This document shows, one piece after another, positions 1 through 7,546 of a stretch of 13,151 bases of DNA. This DNA comes from a bacterium (GTDB lineage Bacteria; Auribacterota; Auribacteria; Auribacterales; Auribacteraceae). A program made the position numbers and the translations under genes. Position 1 is the stretch's first letter. The number at the start of each line of letters is the position of its first letter. Where the stretch lies: positions 1 to 13,151 of the forward strand of contig JAGGZS010000326.1 of assembly GCA_021161885.1 (NCBI GenBank), read 5' to 3'. Under the pieces are notes generated by a model, which saw only the letters and a program-made list of their open reading frames with translations, was not told where the DNA came from and made no database searches.

Positions 1-126
1 ATATAACTATGATTACAATTTTTTTTTCAGTTGGTAATTTATAAACCGCTGTATTTATTTCTGTAACTATAAAAAAAAATTAATTAAAACGCTCTTGATT
101 AGTTTCGGGTTAGGATTTATATTATT

Positions 127-2307
127 TTGAGCAAACTTATCATAGTTTCCAACAGGTTACCCATAAACATAAAACGAAACGATACGCAAATCAGCATAAA
201 AAGCAGTTCCGGTGGGCTTGCCACAGGACTGGGTTCGTTTTACAAAAATTATAAAAGCATTTGGATAGGATGGCCTGGGATATCCACCGAAGAAATAGAT
301 AAAAAAACAGAGAATATAATCCGTAAAAAACTTCATGGTGAAAAATGTTATCCGGTTTTTTTCTCCGACTTTGATTTTAAAAACTATTATTACGGGTTCT
401 GCAACAAAACCATCTGGCCGCTGTTCCATTATTTTCCTATCAACACGACATTCGATAAAAAATATTTTGAATCTTATAAGAAAATCAATCGTCTTTTCTG
501 CGATGAGATTCTAAAAAAAGTAAAAGAGCACGATAAGGTATGGATACACGATTACCATCTAATGCTTCTGCCGCAAATGCTTCGTGAAAAAATACCTAAT
601 TTGACAATAGGTTTTTTCCTGCATATTCCATTTCCTTCATCCGAGGTGTTCCGCCTGCTTCCTTGGCGCGATGAAATATTATGGGGACTGCTCGGCGCCA
701 ACCTTGTAGGACTGCACACATGGAACTATGTTAAACATTTCCTGAACAGCTCAAGATTTATTTTCGGAGTGAACGAAAATTTAGGGCAAATAAGTTTCCC
801 AGACCATGTGCTTAAAGTTGACGCTTTCCCTATGGGCATAAATTACAGTAAATTCGCCAACGCCGCATCTTCTGCGCCTGTAAAAAAAGAGCGAAAAAAG
901 ATACGCGGCAAAATAGGCGACAGGAAACTTATCCTGTCCCTTGACCGTCTTGATTATACTAAAGGAATAGCCCAGCGGCTTGAAGCGTTTGACCTTTTTT
1001 TAGAAACGTATCCCGAATATAAAGATAAAGTAACCCTTATTGTCGTGGCTGTGCCGTCGCGAACAGGGATAGAGAACTATAAACATCTTAAACAACAGCT
1101 CGACCAGCTTGTAGGCAATATCAACGGTAAATATGGAAATATTGGATGGACCCCTATTTGGTACTTATACAGGAGCATTCCGTTTTACCAATTAGTAGCC
1201 CTTTACAGTATCGCGGATGTGGCCCTCGTAACCCCTCTTAGAGACGGGATGAACCTTGTCGCCAAAGAATTCATTGCCACTAAGCTCAACGGTAAAGGTG
1301 TTCTTATTCTAAGCGAAACCGCGGGAGCGGTGAAAGAACTCGGAGAAGCGTTAATAATTAATCCTAATAATAAAGACCAAATAGCCGACGCAATTAAAGA
1401 AGCCATCTGCATTGACGATGACGATCAAATAGAACGCAACGTAATAATGCAGAAACGGCTTTTAAGATATAACGTAACAAGATGGGCAAAAGATTTTATG
1501 GATAAACTTGAACTAACTAAAAAAATCGAATGTGAAGTAAAAGCAAAATATCTGTCTCCAAAACTTACCGAAGACCTAATTGGTTTTTTTCATGAAAAAC
1601 AAAAACGGCTTCTGTTTTTTGATTATGACGGAACCCTCGTGTCTTTCAAAATGCGTCCTGATTTGGCAAAACCTGACGATGAACTGCTTAATATGCTTAA
1701 CAACCTTTCCCGCAATCCGCTTAACCATGTTGTCATTATAAGCGGACGGGATAAAGACACATTAACTAAATGGTTAGGACACTTAAACTTAGATATGGTC
1801 GCGGAGCACGGGGCATGGATCAAACAGAAAAATTCAGATTGGGAAGTGATAGAACCTTTGACAAGCGATTGGAAAGTTCATATCCGCCCAATACTTGAAC
1901 TCTATGTTGACAGAACACCCGGCGCGTTAATTGAGGAAAAAACATTTTCGCTGGTTTGGCATTACCGCAAAGTCGACCATGAACTGGGTCCCGTAAGAGC
2001 ATGCGAACTTAAAGAAGCCCTCCTGCATCTCACTATAAACAAAAACCTATCCATACTTGAAGGCAATAAAGTTCTTGAAATAAAAAAATCGGAAATCAAT
2101 AAGGGCAACGCCGCAAAACACTGGCTGGAAAACGATAATTGGGATTTTATTTTCGCAATCGGAGACGACTGGACAGACGAAGACCTTTTTAAAGTAATGC
2201 CGCAGGACGCTTTTACCGTTAAAGTAGGTATGACCGCTTCAATCGCTAAACTTAACGTGAAATCAGTTGATGCCGTCCGCAAACTAATAAAAAAAATGAT
2301 TGGTTAA
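127..2307 (+). CDS. otsAB: Bifunctional trehalose-6-phosphate synthase/phosphatase (OtsA-OtsB fusion)
   Basis: Predicted to join UDP-glucose and glucose-6-phosphate into trehalose-6-phosphate and then dephosphorylate it to trehalose in the cytosol. Residues 1 to about 465 are a GT20 synthase: N-terminal SNRLP and GGLATGL loop, HDYH at 141-144 (D142), DRLDYTKG with R274 and K279, and the RDGMNLVAKE donor-site motif with D373 and E381. Residues from about 490 to 726 are a HAD-family OtsB: nucleophile motif DYDGTL (D499, D501), SGRD, EHGAW, and the metal motif GDDWTDED at 679-686. All these key residues are present, so both halves look active. Translation begins at a TTG: an in-frame TAG at 100-102 excludes a longer start, and AGGAT lies about 10 bases upstream. 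Bacterial OtsA and OtsB are often separate; a fused form is known in several lineages. The next trehalose gene follows after 31 bases, so the two are probably cotranscribed. Confidence 0.95.
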   Translation: MSKLIIVSNRLPINIKRNDTQISIKSSSGGLATGLGSFYKNYKSIWIGWPGISTEEIDKKTENIIRKKLHGEKCYPVFFSDFDFKNYYYGFCNKTIWPLFHYFPINTTFDKKYFESYKKINRLFCDEILKKVKEHDKVWIHDYHLMLLPQMLREKIPNLTIGFFLHIPFPSSEVFRLLPWRDEILWGLLGANLVGLHTWNYVKHFLNSSRFIFGVNENLGQISFPDHVLKVDAFPMGINYSKFANAASSAPVKKERKKIRGKIGDRKLILSLDRLDYTKGIAQRLEAFDLFLETYPEYKDKVTLIVVAVPSRTGIENYKHLKQQLDQLVGNINGKYGNIGWTPIWYLYRSIPFYQLVALYSIADVALVTPLRDGMNLVAKEFIATKLNGKGVLILSETAGAVKELGEALIINPNNKDQIADAIKEAICIDDDDQIERNVIMQKRLLRYNVTRWAKDFMDKLELTKKIECEVKAKYLSPKLTEDLIGFFHEKQKRLLFFDYDGTLVSFKMRPDLAKPDDELLNMLNNLSRNPLNHVVIISGRDKDTLTKWLGHLNLDMVAEHGAWIKQKNSDWEVIEPLTSDWKVHIRPILELYVDRTPGALIEEKTFSLVWHYRKVDHELGPVRACELKEALLHLTINKNLSILEGNKVLEIKKSEINKGNAAKHWLENDNWDFIFAIGDDWTDEDLFKVMPQDAFTVKVGMTASIAKLNVKSVDAVRKLIKKMIG

Positions 2308-2338
2308 ACAAAAAAAAAATTAAAACTGGGGAGCCGTT

Positions 2339-3547
2339 ATGTACAGGATAGAAAATTATATTGATATCGTGGGCAAAGGTGTAATCGCATCAATATATAA
2401 AAAAGCCAGCAAACTTTACGGAAAACATATTGTACACGTAAACTCCACTTATCAAGGCGGCGGTGTAGCGGAAATGCTGAACACTCTTGTGCCTCTGATG
2501 AACGACGTAGGGCTTGACGTCGGATGGAGAATACTGCACGGCAACCCCGATTTTTTCACAATCACCAAAGAATTCCATAACGGGCTCCAAGGCCAATCCA
2601 TAAAATTAACCAGCGCTAAAATAGAACAATACCTAAACACAAACAGGATTTTTTCAAAATTCACACACTTTAACCATGACTGCATTATTATCCACGACCC
2701 TCAGCCTATGCCCCTTATTAACTACTTCAAAAAACGGCAGCCATGGGTCTGGAGATGCCACATTGACCTTTCTCATCCTAACGAATCATTGTGGAATTTT
2801 TTAAGCTCATTCGCTATTAAATATAACAAAATAATTATTTCAAATATTAATTACAAAAAATCAGATTCCCCTATTCCCCAAAAAATAATATTTCCGGCAA
2901 TAGACCCATTATCCCTTAAAAACCATCCGCTTACCCAAAAAGAAATCGATACTTGCATTAAAAAATTCAACATACCTACGGATAAACCCATAATAACCCA
3001 AATTTCAAGGTTCGATAAATGGAAAGATCCGCAAGGGGTTGTTGAAGTTTTTAAACGCGTAAAAGAAAAAATCGACTGCCGACTTATATTATGCGGCAGC
3101 ATGGCCGCCGATGACCCTGAAGGAATTCTCATTTATGAACAGGTTAAACGAAAAGCCGCGGAACATATAAAAAAGAACGACATTATTCTTCTTACGATAG
3201 AAAACAATATGCTCGTAAATATTCTGCAAACCATATCAAAGGTTATTATACAGAAATCTACCCGTGAAGGATTCGGTCTTACCGTAACGGAAGCTATGTG
3301 GAAAGGCACTCCGGTGATCGCATCTAATATAGGCGGTATTCCCCTCCAAATAATTGACGGTGAAAACGGTTTCCTTTGTGAACCAAAAGATTACGACGGA
3401 TTCGCCGAAAAAATATTTGAAATATTGAAGAACCCTTTTTTGGCAAAACAGATTACAAAAAAAGCAAAAGAAAGCACACGGAAAAATTTTCTTATTACAA
3501 GGTTGTTATCCGATTATCTCGATTTATTTATTGATACTTTTAAGTAA
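2339..3547 (+). CDS. treT: TreT-type trehalose glycosyltransferase (GT4)
   Basis: A cytosolic GT-B retaining glycosyltransferase of family GT4, most like trehalose glycosyltransferring synthase (TreT), which reversibly makes trehalose from NDP-glucose and glucose. The N-terminal half has the TreT-like stretch HVNSTYQGGGVAEML (GGGVAE at 40-45), followed by a DVGWRILHGNPDFF region and FHNGLQG. The C-terminal half has ISRFDKWKDP (R224, K229) for donor phosphate binding and the EX7E motif from E310 to E318, then a GGIPLQI loop. The 402-residue length is normal for TreT. The ATG is preceded by GGGGAG with a 5-base gap, a strong ribosome site. It lies 31 bases after otsAB. Trehalose as product is inferred from the N-terminal motifs and the neighbour; the donor nucleotide (ADP or UDP) cannot be read from sequence. 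A general GT4 enzyme is the alternative. Confidence 0.87.
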   Translation: MYRIENYIDIVGKGVIASIYKKASKLYGKHIVHVNSTYQGGGVAEMLNTLVPLMNDVGLDVGWRILHGNPDFFTITKEFHNGLQGQSIKLTSAKIEQYLNTNRIFSKFTHFNHDCIIIHDPQPMPLINYFKKRQPWVWRCHIDLSHPNESLWNFLSSFAIKYNKIIISNINYKKSDSPIPQKIIFPAIDPLSLKNHPLTQKEIDTCIKKFNIPTDKPIITQISRFDKWKDPQGVVEVFKRVKEKIDCRLILCGSMAADDPEGILIYEQVKRKAAEHIKKNDIILLTIENNMLVNILQTISKVIIQKSTREGFGLTVTEAMWKGTPVIASNIGGIPLQIIDGENGFLCEPKDYDGFAEKIFEILKNPFLAKQITKKAKESTRKNFLITRLLSDYLDLFIDTFK

Positions 3548-3601
3548 CTTTTTCTATTTTTAATATTCTTTTAGATTATTAATCAGCTTTAGAGAACTTT
3601 T

Positions 3602-4456
3602 ATGTCTTATATAAAAAGAAAAAAATCAAATATTCTGTCTTTATTATCGTTTTTATTAACCTCGACAGCGTTAATACTCTTATTTATAAACTGTTTGGGG
3701 CTTTTTAAATCGTTACGCAATCCGGCGATTTACACCGAAACAAATCTTTTATTCAAAAATGACATAACCTTAAACCTGAAAACCGTAAAAAAAGAAATCT
3801 TAAAAAAACCAAACGAAACAAAACAGCAATACGCTGTAAGGTTAAACGAAGTAATACAGCACGGCATTGCCCATATTTTCTGGGACGATGAAGACGTAAA
3901 CAAATATTACCTGAAAATTCCTATCTGGGAAAACTATATATTATTCGCCCTTAGTTATTCTCCGTTTTTTGACGACTGCAAACGTTACCATTTTTCAGGC
4001 TACAAAAAAAGTATTGAACGAGGTGTAGGGGTTTGTGGCGATGTTGCTTTAATTTTATCAGCGATACTTGAGGAAAATAATATAGATACCCATATTATCG
4101 CCTACGACGACCATGTAATCACAGAAGTAAATATCGATAAGGATAATAACACGTGGTGGCTGTTTGACCCTGATTTTGGAGTTATAATAAAACACAGCCT
4201 TGCTGAATTAAAAAAAAATCCGCAACTGGCAAAACCGTTTTATATAAAAAAAGGATACAGTGAACAACGCGGCGATTTACTCGTGTCCATTTACAAAACT
4301 AAACCCGATGTTTATGATAATGTGTACTCTTTCGGACCGACCAAGGCTATTGTCGAGCAGTACTCATACTATATTATTTGGATATTTCCTTTTATTTTAC
4401 TCATACTCAGCAAGGTTATAACAACTATCAACAACCATAGAAAAAGACTCTTTTAA
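3602..4456 (+). CDS. Membrane-anchored transglutaminase-like protein
   Basis: The core resembles the transglutaminase/cysteine-protease-like fold. GVGVCGD supplies C145, DDHVITEV supplies H171, and LFDPDFG supplies D189, in the order and spacing of the Cys-His-Asp triad, so it is probably catalytic (peptidase, amidase or crosslinking). One hydrophobic segment lies near the N-terminus (about 11-34, after KRKK) and one near the C-terminus (about 255-277, before RKRLF). Positive charge at both ends suggests both termini are cytoplasmic with the catalytic domain outside the inner membrane. It starts 54 bases after treT with a weak AGAGAA ribosome site and may belong to the same transcript. Substrate unknown. 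Bacterial proteins with this domain act on cell-wall peptides or polymers among other targets; nothing here ties it to trehalose apart from position. Confidence 0.75.
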   Translation: MSYIKRKKSNILSLLSFLLTSTALILLFINCLGLFKSLRNPAIYTETNLLFKNDITLNLKTVKKEILKKPNETKQQYAVRLNEVIQHGIAHIFWDDEDVNKYYLKIPIWENYILFALSYSPFFDDCKRYHFSGYKKSIERGVGVCGDVALILSAILEENNIDTHIIAYDDHVITEVNIDKDNNTWWLFDPDFGVIIKHSLAELKKNPQLAKPFYIKKGYSEQRGDLLVSIYKTKPDVYDNVYSFGPTKAIVEQYSYYIIWIFPFILLILSKVITTINNHRKRLF

Positions 4457-4526
4457 ATATCTATATTTATTTAAGATATATCGATCTGTATTAAATCTAT
4501 AAACATTATTTTCCCCTAACAAAAAC

Positions 4527-4554
4527 TTAACTTATAAATCCGACTGCCGATAAT
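4527..4554 (+). promoter_or_regulatory. Possible sigma70-type promoter before the PEAQ-rich gene
   Basis: TTAACT at 4527-4532 (4 of 6 to consensus), a 16-base spacer, then GATAAT at 4549-4554 (5 of 6). The predicted start of transcription would leave a leader of about 45 bases before the ATG at 4608. In DNA this AT-rich such matches occur by chance, so this is only a candidate. The surrounding 151-base gap (4457-4607) shows no other clear signal. Confidence 0.3.
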
Positions 4555-4597
4555 CACAATAGCGTAAAATATAAATATATAAAATTTTTCTATATTC

Positions 4598-4603
4598 GGA
4601 GGT
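4598..4603 (+). promoter_or_regulatory. Strong ribosome binding site GGAGGT
   Basis: GGAGGT with a 4-base gap to the ATG at 4608. It is the best Shine-Dalgarno match on the + strand of the window and fixes the start of the Pro/Glu/Ala/Gln-rich protein, which has no recognisable family to support the call. Confidence 0.7.
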
Positions 4604-4607
4604 AGTT

Positions 4608-5372
4608 ATGGAACATTTTAGTCAAGAAGACGTAGACAGAATGATTCAAGAAGCCGCCCAAGCGGCTAAAAATAAAAAAGGATCGCCCGACGGAAAAATT
4701 GCAAAACCAGCAGGCGCGAAACCTGTTTCTAATGTTAGCGCATCTCCTCAGCAAAGCGTTGATCCTGTTGAAGAAGTATTGGCTTCAATGAATCAAGCGC
4801 CGGCAGATACAAAAATTCCTGATCCACCTTCCGAAGAACCTAAAAAACCTGAACAGGCAACCTCGGAAGACGCAAAGCCCAAAGCGGATGAGCCCGTACA
4901 GGAACCTGCTGCCGAACAAAAACCAACAGAACCTGAAAAATCAAAAGCAGACCCTGTTGCCGAAGCTATGCAACAAGCCGCGCCTGAGAATCCTATCGAA
5001 GAGAAAATAGCACAGAAAGCTCCGAATCCCACTGAAACACCTGCTGAACCGAAACAGGTACAGGTACAGGAAAAAACACAAGCCGAAGAAATAGCCCAAC
5101 CCGAACCTGAAAGTAAGGATACAGAAATGAAAGAAACTCAACCCGATAATGGCAGTCAATCTATTGTTCCTGAACCACAAACAACACAACCATCCGCTGC
5201 AGATATCGAGCCGTCCTTCACCGCGCTTAGTTCTGAACAAATTTATACTTTCGTTATGGCATTAATTAAAGATTTGGCAGAGGCTAAAGTGGAACTTGCT
5301 AAAATGCAGGTTGACCTTGAAATTGAAAAACTGAATAATCAAGTTGCATCTTTATTCAAAAACACAAAATAA
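4608..5372 (+). CDS. Pro/Glu/Ala/Gln-rich protein with FliM-like N-terminal motif and C-terminal coiled coil
   Basis: No family recognised. The 254 residues fall into three parts. Residues 1-25 are a short predicted helix containing FSQEDVDRMI, which resembles the LSQ(D/E)EIDALL motif at the N-terminus of flagellar switch proteins FliM/FliY. Residues about 26-200 are low-complexity, acidic and Pro/Glu/Ala/Gln/Lys-rich, probably disordered; two related segments, DPVEEVLASMNQAP (52-65) and DPVAEAMQQAAP (115-126), look like decayed repeats. Residues about 205-250 form an amphipathic helix or coiled coil with no Pro. There is no signal peptide or membrane segment, so it should be cytoplasmic. The strong GGAGGT site and an own candidate promoter support a real gene. 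It converges on lemA with 20 bases between the stops. A scaffold or adaptor role is a guess from its shape. Confidence 0.7.
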   Translation: MEHFSQEDVDRMIQEAAQAAKNKKGSPDGKIAKPAGAKPVSNVSASPQQSVDPVEEVLASMNQAPADTKIPDPPSEEPKKPEQATSEDAKPKADEPVQEPAAEQKPTEPEKSKADPVAEAMQQAAPENPIEEKIAQKAPNPTETPAEPKQVQVQEKTQAEEIAQPEPESKDTEMKETQPDNGSQSIVPEPQTTQPSAADIEPSFTALSSEQIYTFVMALIKDLAEAKVELAKMQVDLEIEKLNNQVASLFKNTK

Positions 5373-5392
5373 CCCGTTTATTTACGAAATTA

Positions 5393-5968
5393 TTAAAAAG
5401 ATACTTTTGGCACTTCTTTAGCTTCTTCCTTAACTTCAAAATAAGTAGCCGCGGTTAAACCTTGCAGTGCCGCAAAAAATTTGCCGGGTATTCTGCGGAT
5501 ATGGGCGTTAAAGCGTTTTACCGATTCGTTATAGCGTTTCCTTTCAACAGCGATTCTGTTTTCCGTACCTGAAAGTTCGTCTTGAAGCCTAATAAAATTC
5601 GTATTAGCCTTTAACTCAGGATAACGTTCAACGACAACAAGCAGCCTGCTAAGAGCTGAGCTCAACTGGTTATTCGCGGAAATCTTTTCGCTTATCGATC
5701 CGGCATTAGAAACTTGAGAACGGGCTTGGGTAACTTTAATAAATACATCTTTTTCGTGTTTAGCGTATCCTTTAACGGTTTCCACATAATTAGGTATTAG
5801 ATCTGCCCGCCGCTGAAGCACATTCTCAACCTGAGCCCATGCGGATTTTACTCCCTCATCAAGAGTTACCACTTTATTAATACCGCTTATAAAAAACATG
5901 GCTAACATAAAGACTATCGCGATAAGTATCGCTGAAATAATTAAAATAATTTTAACAGTTTTATTCAT
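5393..5968 (-). CDS. lemA: LemA family protein
   Basis: A 191-residue LemA-family protein, the usual length. An N-terminal membrane anchor (about 6-29) is followed by an all-helical extracytoplasmic domain with family landmarks: W44 and LQRRADLIPNYVETVKGYA (51-69), then RYPELKAN (115-122), RLQDELSGTENRI (127-139) and RYN (145-147). The molecular function of LemA is not established; genes often sit beside a TPM-domain protein, as here. The start at 5968 is preferred because AGGA lies just upstream and the anchor begins directly after it. The same frame stays open up to 6121, but that extension is antithetical to a membrane anchor and is the alternate-frame reading of the Gly-rich tail of the TPM gene. 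It is the last gene of the operon, 28 bases after the TPM gene stop. Confidence 0.93.
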   Translation of the reverse strand: MNKTVKIILIISAILIAIVFMLAMFFISGINKVVTLDEGVKSAWAQVENVLQRRADLIPNYVETVKGYAKHEKDVFIKVTQARSQVSNAGSISEKISANNQLSSALSRLLVVVERYPELKANTNFIRLQDELSGTENRIAVERKRYNESVKRFNAHIRRIPGKFFAALQGLTAATYFEVKEEAKEVPKVSF

Positions 5969-5996
5969 TTTTCCTATTCTCTCGTTTAAAGTTAAT

Positions 5997-6770
5997 TTAC
6001 CACGACCTTGAAGCGCCTCCGCCTCCGCTTGACCCGCCTCCAAAACCGCCGAATCCCCCGAAATCGCCAAAGCCCCCGCGACTGCCTCCTGACCAGTAAC
6101 CTCCTCCGGCCATATTGCCAAGCATAAGAAAACCGAACAATCCCATCCGTCCGCTTAATGCCAGCAAAAAAAATATCATAAAAAATATTATTCTTATCAA
6201 ACTAAAAAATAAACTGCCTTTTTTATGCCTATTAGTTTCAATCCGCGCTAAATTTGTAAAATTATCTATTTTGATACCGTATTGCGCTATAACCTCATTT
6301 ATTATTAATGTTACCCCTTTATAAATTCCAAAGCTGTATTCTTCCTTTGCAAAAAACACGGTCATTTTATCAAGTATTTCCCCGCACAGCCCGTCCGGCA
6401 GCACACCTTCCAATCCATAACCTACTTCAATTCTTGCTGTTTTATCGTCGATAACAACAACTAAAAGGACACCGTTATCTTTACCTTTTTTACCGACCCG
6501 CCAAGTATTAAATGTCTCGTTGGCAAAATCATCTATGGGTTCCCTTTCGATTGTCTTCATTGTTAAAACCGCTATTTCAATACCGGTTTGCCGGTCTAAA
6601 GACTGCATAAAACTTTGCAGTTTCTGCTGTTGCGCAGGTTTTATGATATTAGCGTAATCGTTAATATAATGTGTATACTTTGGTACCGGATAGGAATAGG
6701 CGTTCAGCGCAAAAGATAATATCGCTAAGAATATCAGGCTGAAATAAAAAAAACGTAAATTTTTCAACAT
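5997..6770 (-). CDS. TPM-domain membrane protein (YgcG/Psb32-like)
   Basis: A secreted, membrane-attached TPM-domain protein. Signal peptide at about 1-26 (hydrophobic run ending ALNAYS), TPM domain at about 32-165 with family features YINDYANII, TGIEIAVLT, NTWRVGKKGKDNGVLL and RIEVGYGLEGVLPDG, then hydrophobic segments at about 187-206 and 209-220, and a Gly/Phe-rich tail from 221 ending GGGGASRSW. This order (signal, TPM, membrane segment, Gly-rich tail) is classic for the bacterial family sometimes mislabelled as methanol dehydrogenase. TPM domains have been linked to acid phosphatase activity in a plant relative and to photosystem repair; the bacterial role is unclear. Its ATG shares one base with the stop of the preceding gene (TAATG), so translation is probably coupled. 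LemA follows. Confidence 0.92.
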   Translation of the reverse strand: MLKNLRFFYFSLIFLAILSFALNAYSYPVPKYTHYINDYANIIKPAQQQKLQSFMQSLDRQTGIEIAVLTMKTIEREPIDDFANETFNTWRVGKKGKDNGVLLVVVIDDKTARIEVGYGLEGVLPDGLCGEILDKMTVFFAKEEYSFGIYKGVTLIINEVIAQYGIKIDNFTNLARIETNRHKKGSLFFSLIRIIFFMIFFLLALSGRMGLFGFLMLGNMAGGGYWSGGSRGGFGDFGGFGGFGGGSSGGGGASRSW

Positions 6771-7531
6771 TAGTTATCACTAACTTTCATTTTATCTATA
6801 AAATTGGAAAGAAGTTCAAGTTGTAACACATATTCCCCGAAAATAGAATCGATTTCTTTCCATAAAATTTTATCTGTTTTTTTCTTATCTCTTAACATAT
6901 CAAGATAAACCTGAGCGTCAAAATTGCATATCCCCGATATTTTCATCAAAACATCTTCATACAATTCAGGGATGGGATGCTGGCAGACTCTTAAAATATT
7001 TCTAAATATTGGAAAATTGTTACCAAGTGAATCAAGAAGCAACTGTTTAATAAGTTTTCTGTTCTTCCCGTATTCCAGATATGTCTGGCGCAGCCTGACA
7101 AGCTGGCTTTTTAATTTCTGCTCACATTGCAGGCGCAAATGTTTCAAGGGTATTTGAATATCAGCGAAACAGTCTGTCCCATAAATTGTGCGGTGGTTCT
7201 CTTGAATTTCTATAAACTCCATAGGGAACGAGTCTAAAGAAGATTTAATATAATCAAGAGATAAAAACAAAGGAGGCACGATTCTTTTTTTAACCGCGAG
7301 CTTAATTACTTTTAAACTTAAATTAAGGGCTTCAGTGGTCAATTCACTAAAAACGCATACAAGGTTTATGTTGGATACCTTAGGGATATAATTCTTAGAA
7401 AGAACACTCCCGTAAACACTTATAGACAACAGATTGTTCCCGTGAATAACGATTAGGGATTCACATAAAGAGGCGACATCTCTCGCTACTTCAGGCGGCA
7501 GCCCTTTTTTGTCAATTTTTAATTTTTTCAT
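6770..7531 (-). CDS. Uncharacterised protein with degenerate nucleotidyltransferase fold
   Basis: A 253-residue soluble protein. Residues about 20-100 look like a Pol-beta-type nucleotidyltransferase domain: a helix, then SISVYGS (G41-S42), a loop, then VSNINLVCVF on the following strand. In active enzymes the latter segment reads D-h-D/E; here both acidic positions are Asn (N54, N56), so catalysis is doubtful. A possible third acidic position is D93. The remaining residues (about 125-250) are predicted helical with many Leu and Lys, like the helical tails of such proteins. Ribosome site GGTGGA sits 4 bases before the ATG. It is 15 bases after mlaD and overlaps the TPM gene start by one base. 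The fold assignment is from motif shape only; a pseudoenzyme or nucleotide-binding role is an inference. Confidence 0.6.
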   Translation of the reverse strand: MKKLKIDKKGLPPEVARDVASLCESLIVIHGNNLLSISVYGSVLSKNYIPKVSNINLVCVFSELTTEALNLSLKVIKLAVKKRIVPPLFLSLDYIKSSLDSFPMEFIEIQENHRTIYGTDCFADIQIPLKHLRLQCEQKLKSQLVRLRQTYLEYGKNRKLIKQLLLDSLGNNFPIFRNILRVCQHPIPELYEDVLMKISGICNFDAQVYLDMLRDKKKTDKILWKEIDSIFGEYVLQLELLSNFIDKMKVSDN

Positions 7532-7546
7532 AATTCCACCGATTTG

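Noticed and set aside
95..123. TTGATT-17-TATATT as promoter of otsAB
   Set aside because: The -10 would end four bases before the TTG start, so transcription would begin inside the gene. The remaining first 126 bases show no clear promoter or gene; a short open tail at 3-44 cannot be told from chance.
4457..4479. Hairpin ATATCT...AGATAT after the transglutaminase-like gene, as a terminator
   Set aside because: Only six A/T-rich pairs with an 11-base loop and no following T run; too weak.
4793..5240. Open frames on the - strand opposite the Pro/Glu/Ala-rich gene (Cys/Gly/Phe/Ser-rich)
   Set aside because: Their composition is the mirror of the Pro/Glu/Ala codons on the + strand, which lack stops on the reverse; no ribosome site or domain.
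5373..5408. Bidirectional terminator between the convergent gene ends (AAAAG-ATA-CTTTT)
   Set aside because: Five weak pairs located inside the lemA end, with no G/C core; no convincing terminator seen here.
5969..6121. In-frame upstream extension of lemA by 51 codons
   Set aside because: It would place a Gly/Ala/Glu-rich stretch ahead of the membrane anchor and is simply the other-frame reading of the Gly-rich tail of the TPM gene. A ribosome site and the anchor begin at 5968.
6770..7531. Active kanamycin-type or CCA-type nucleotidyltransferase
   Set aside because: The catalytic acidic pair is Asn-Ile-Asn and no further family motif is seen, so only a degenerate fold can be claimed.
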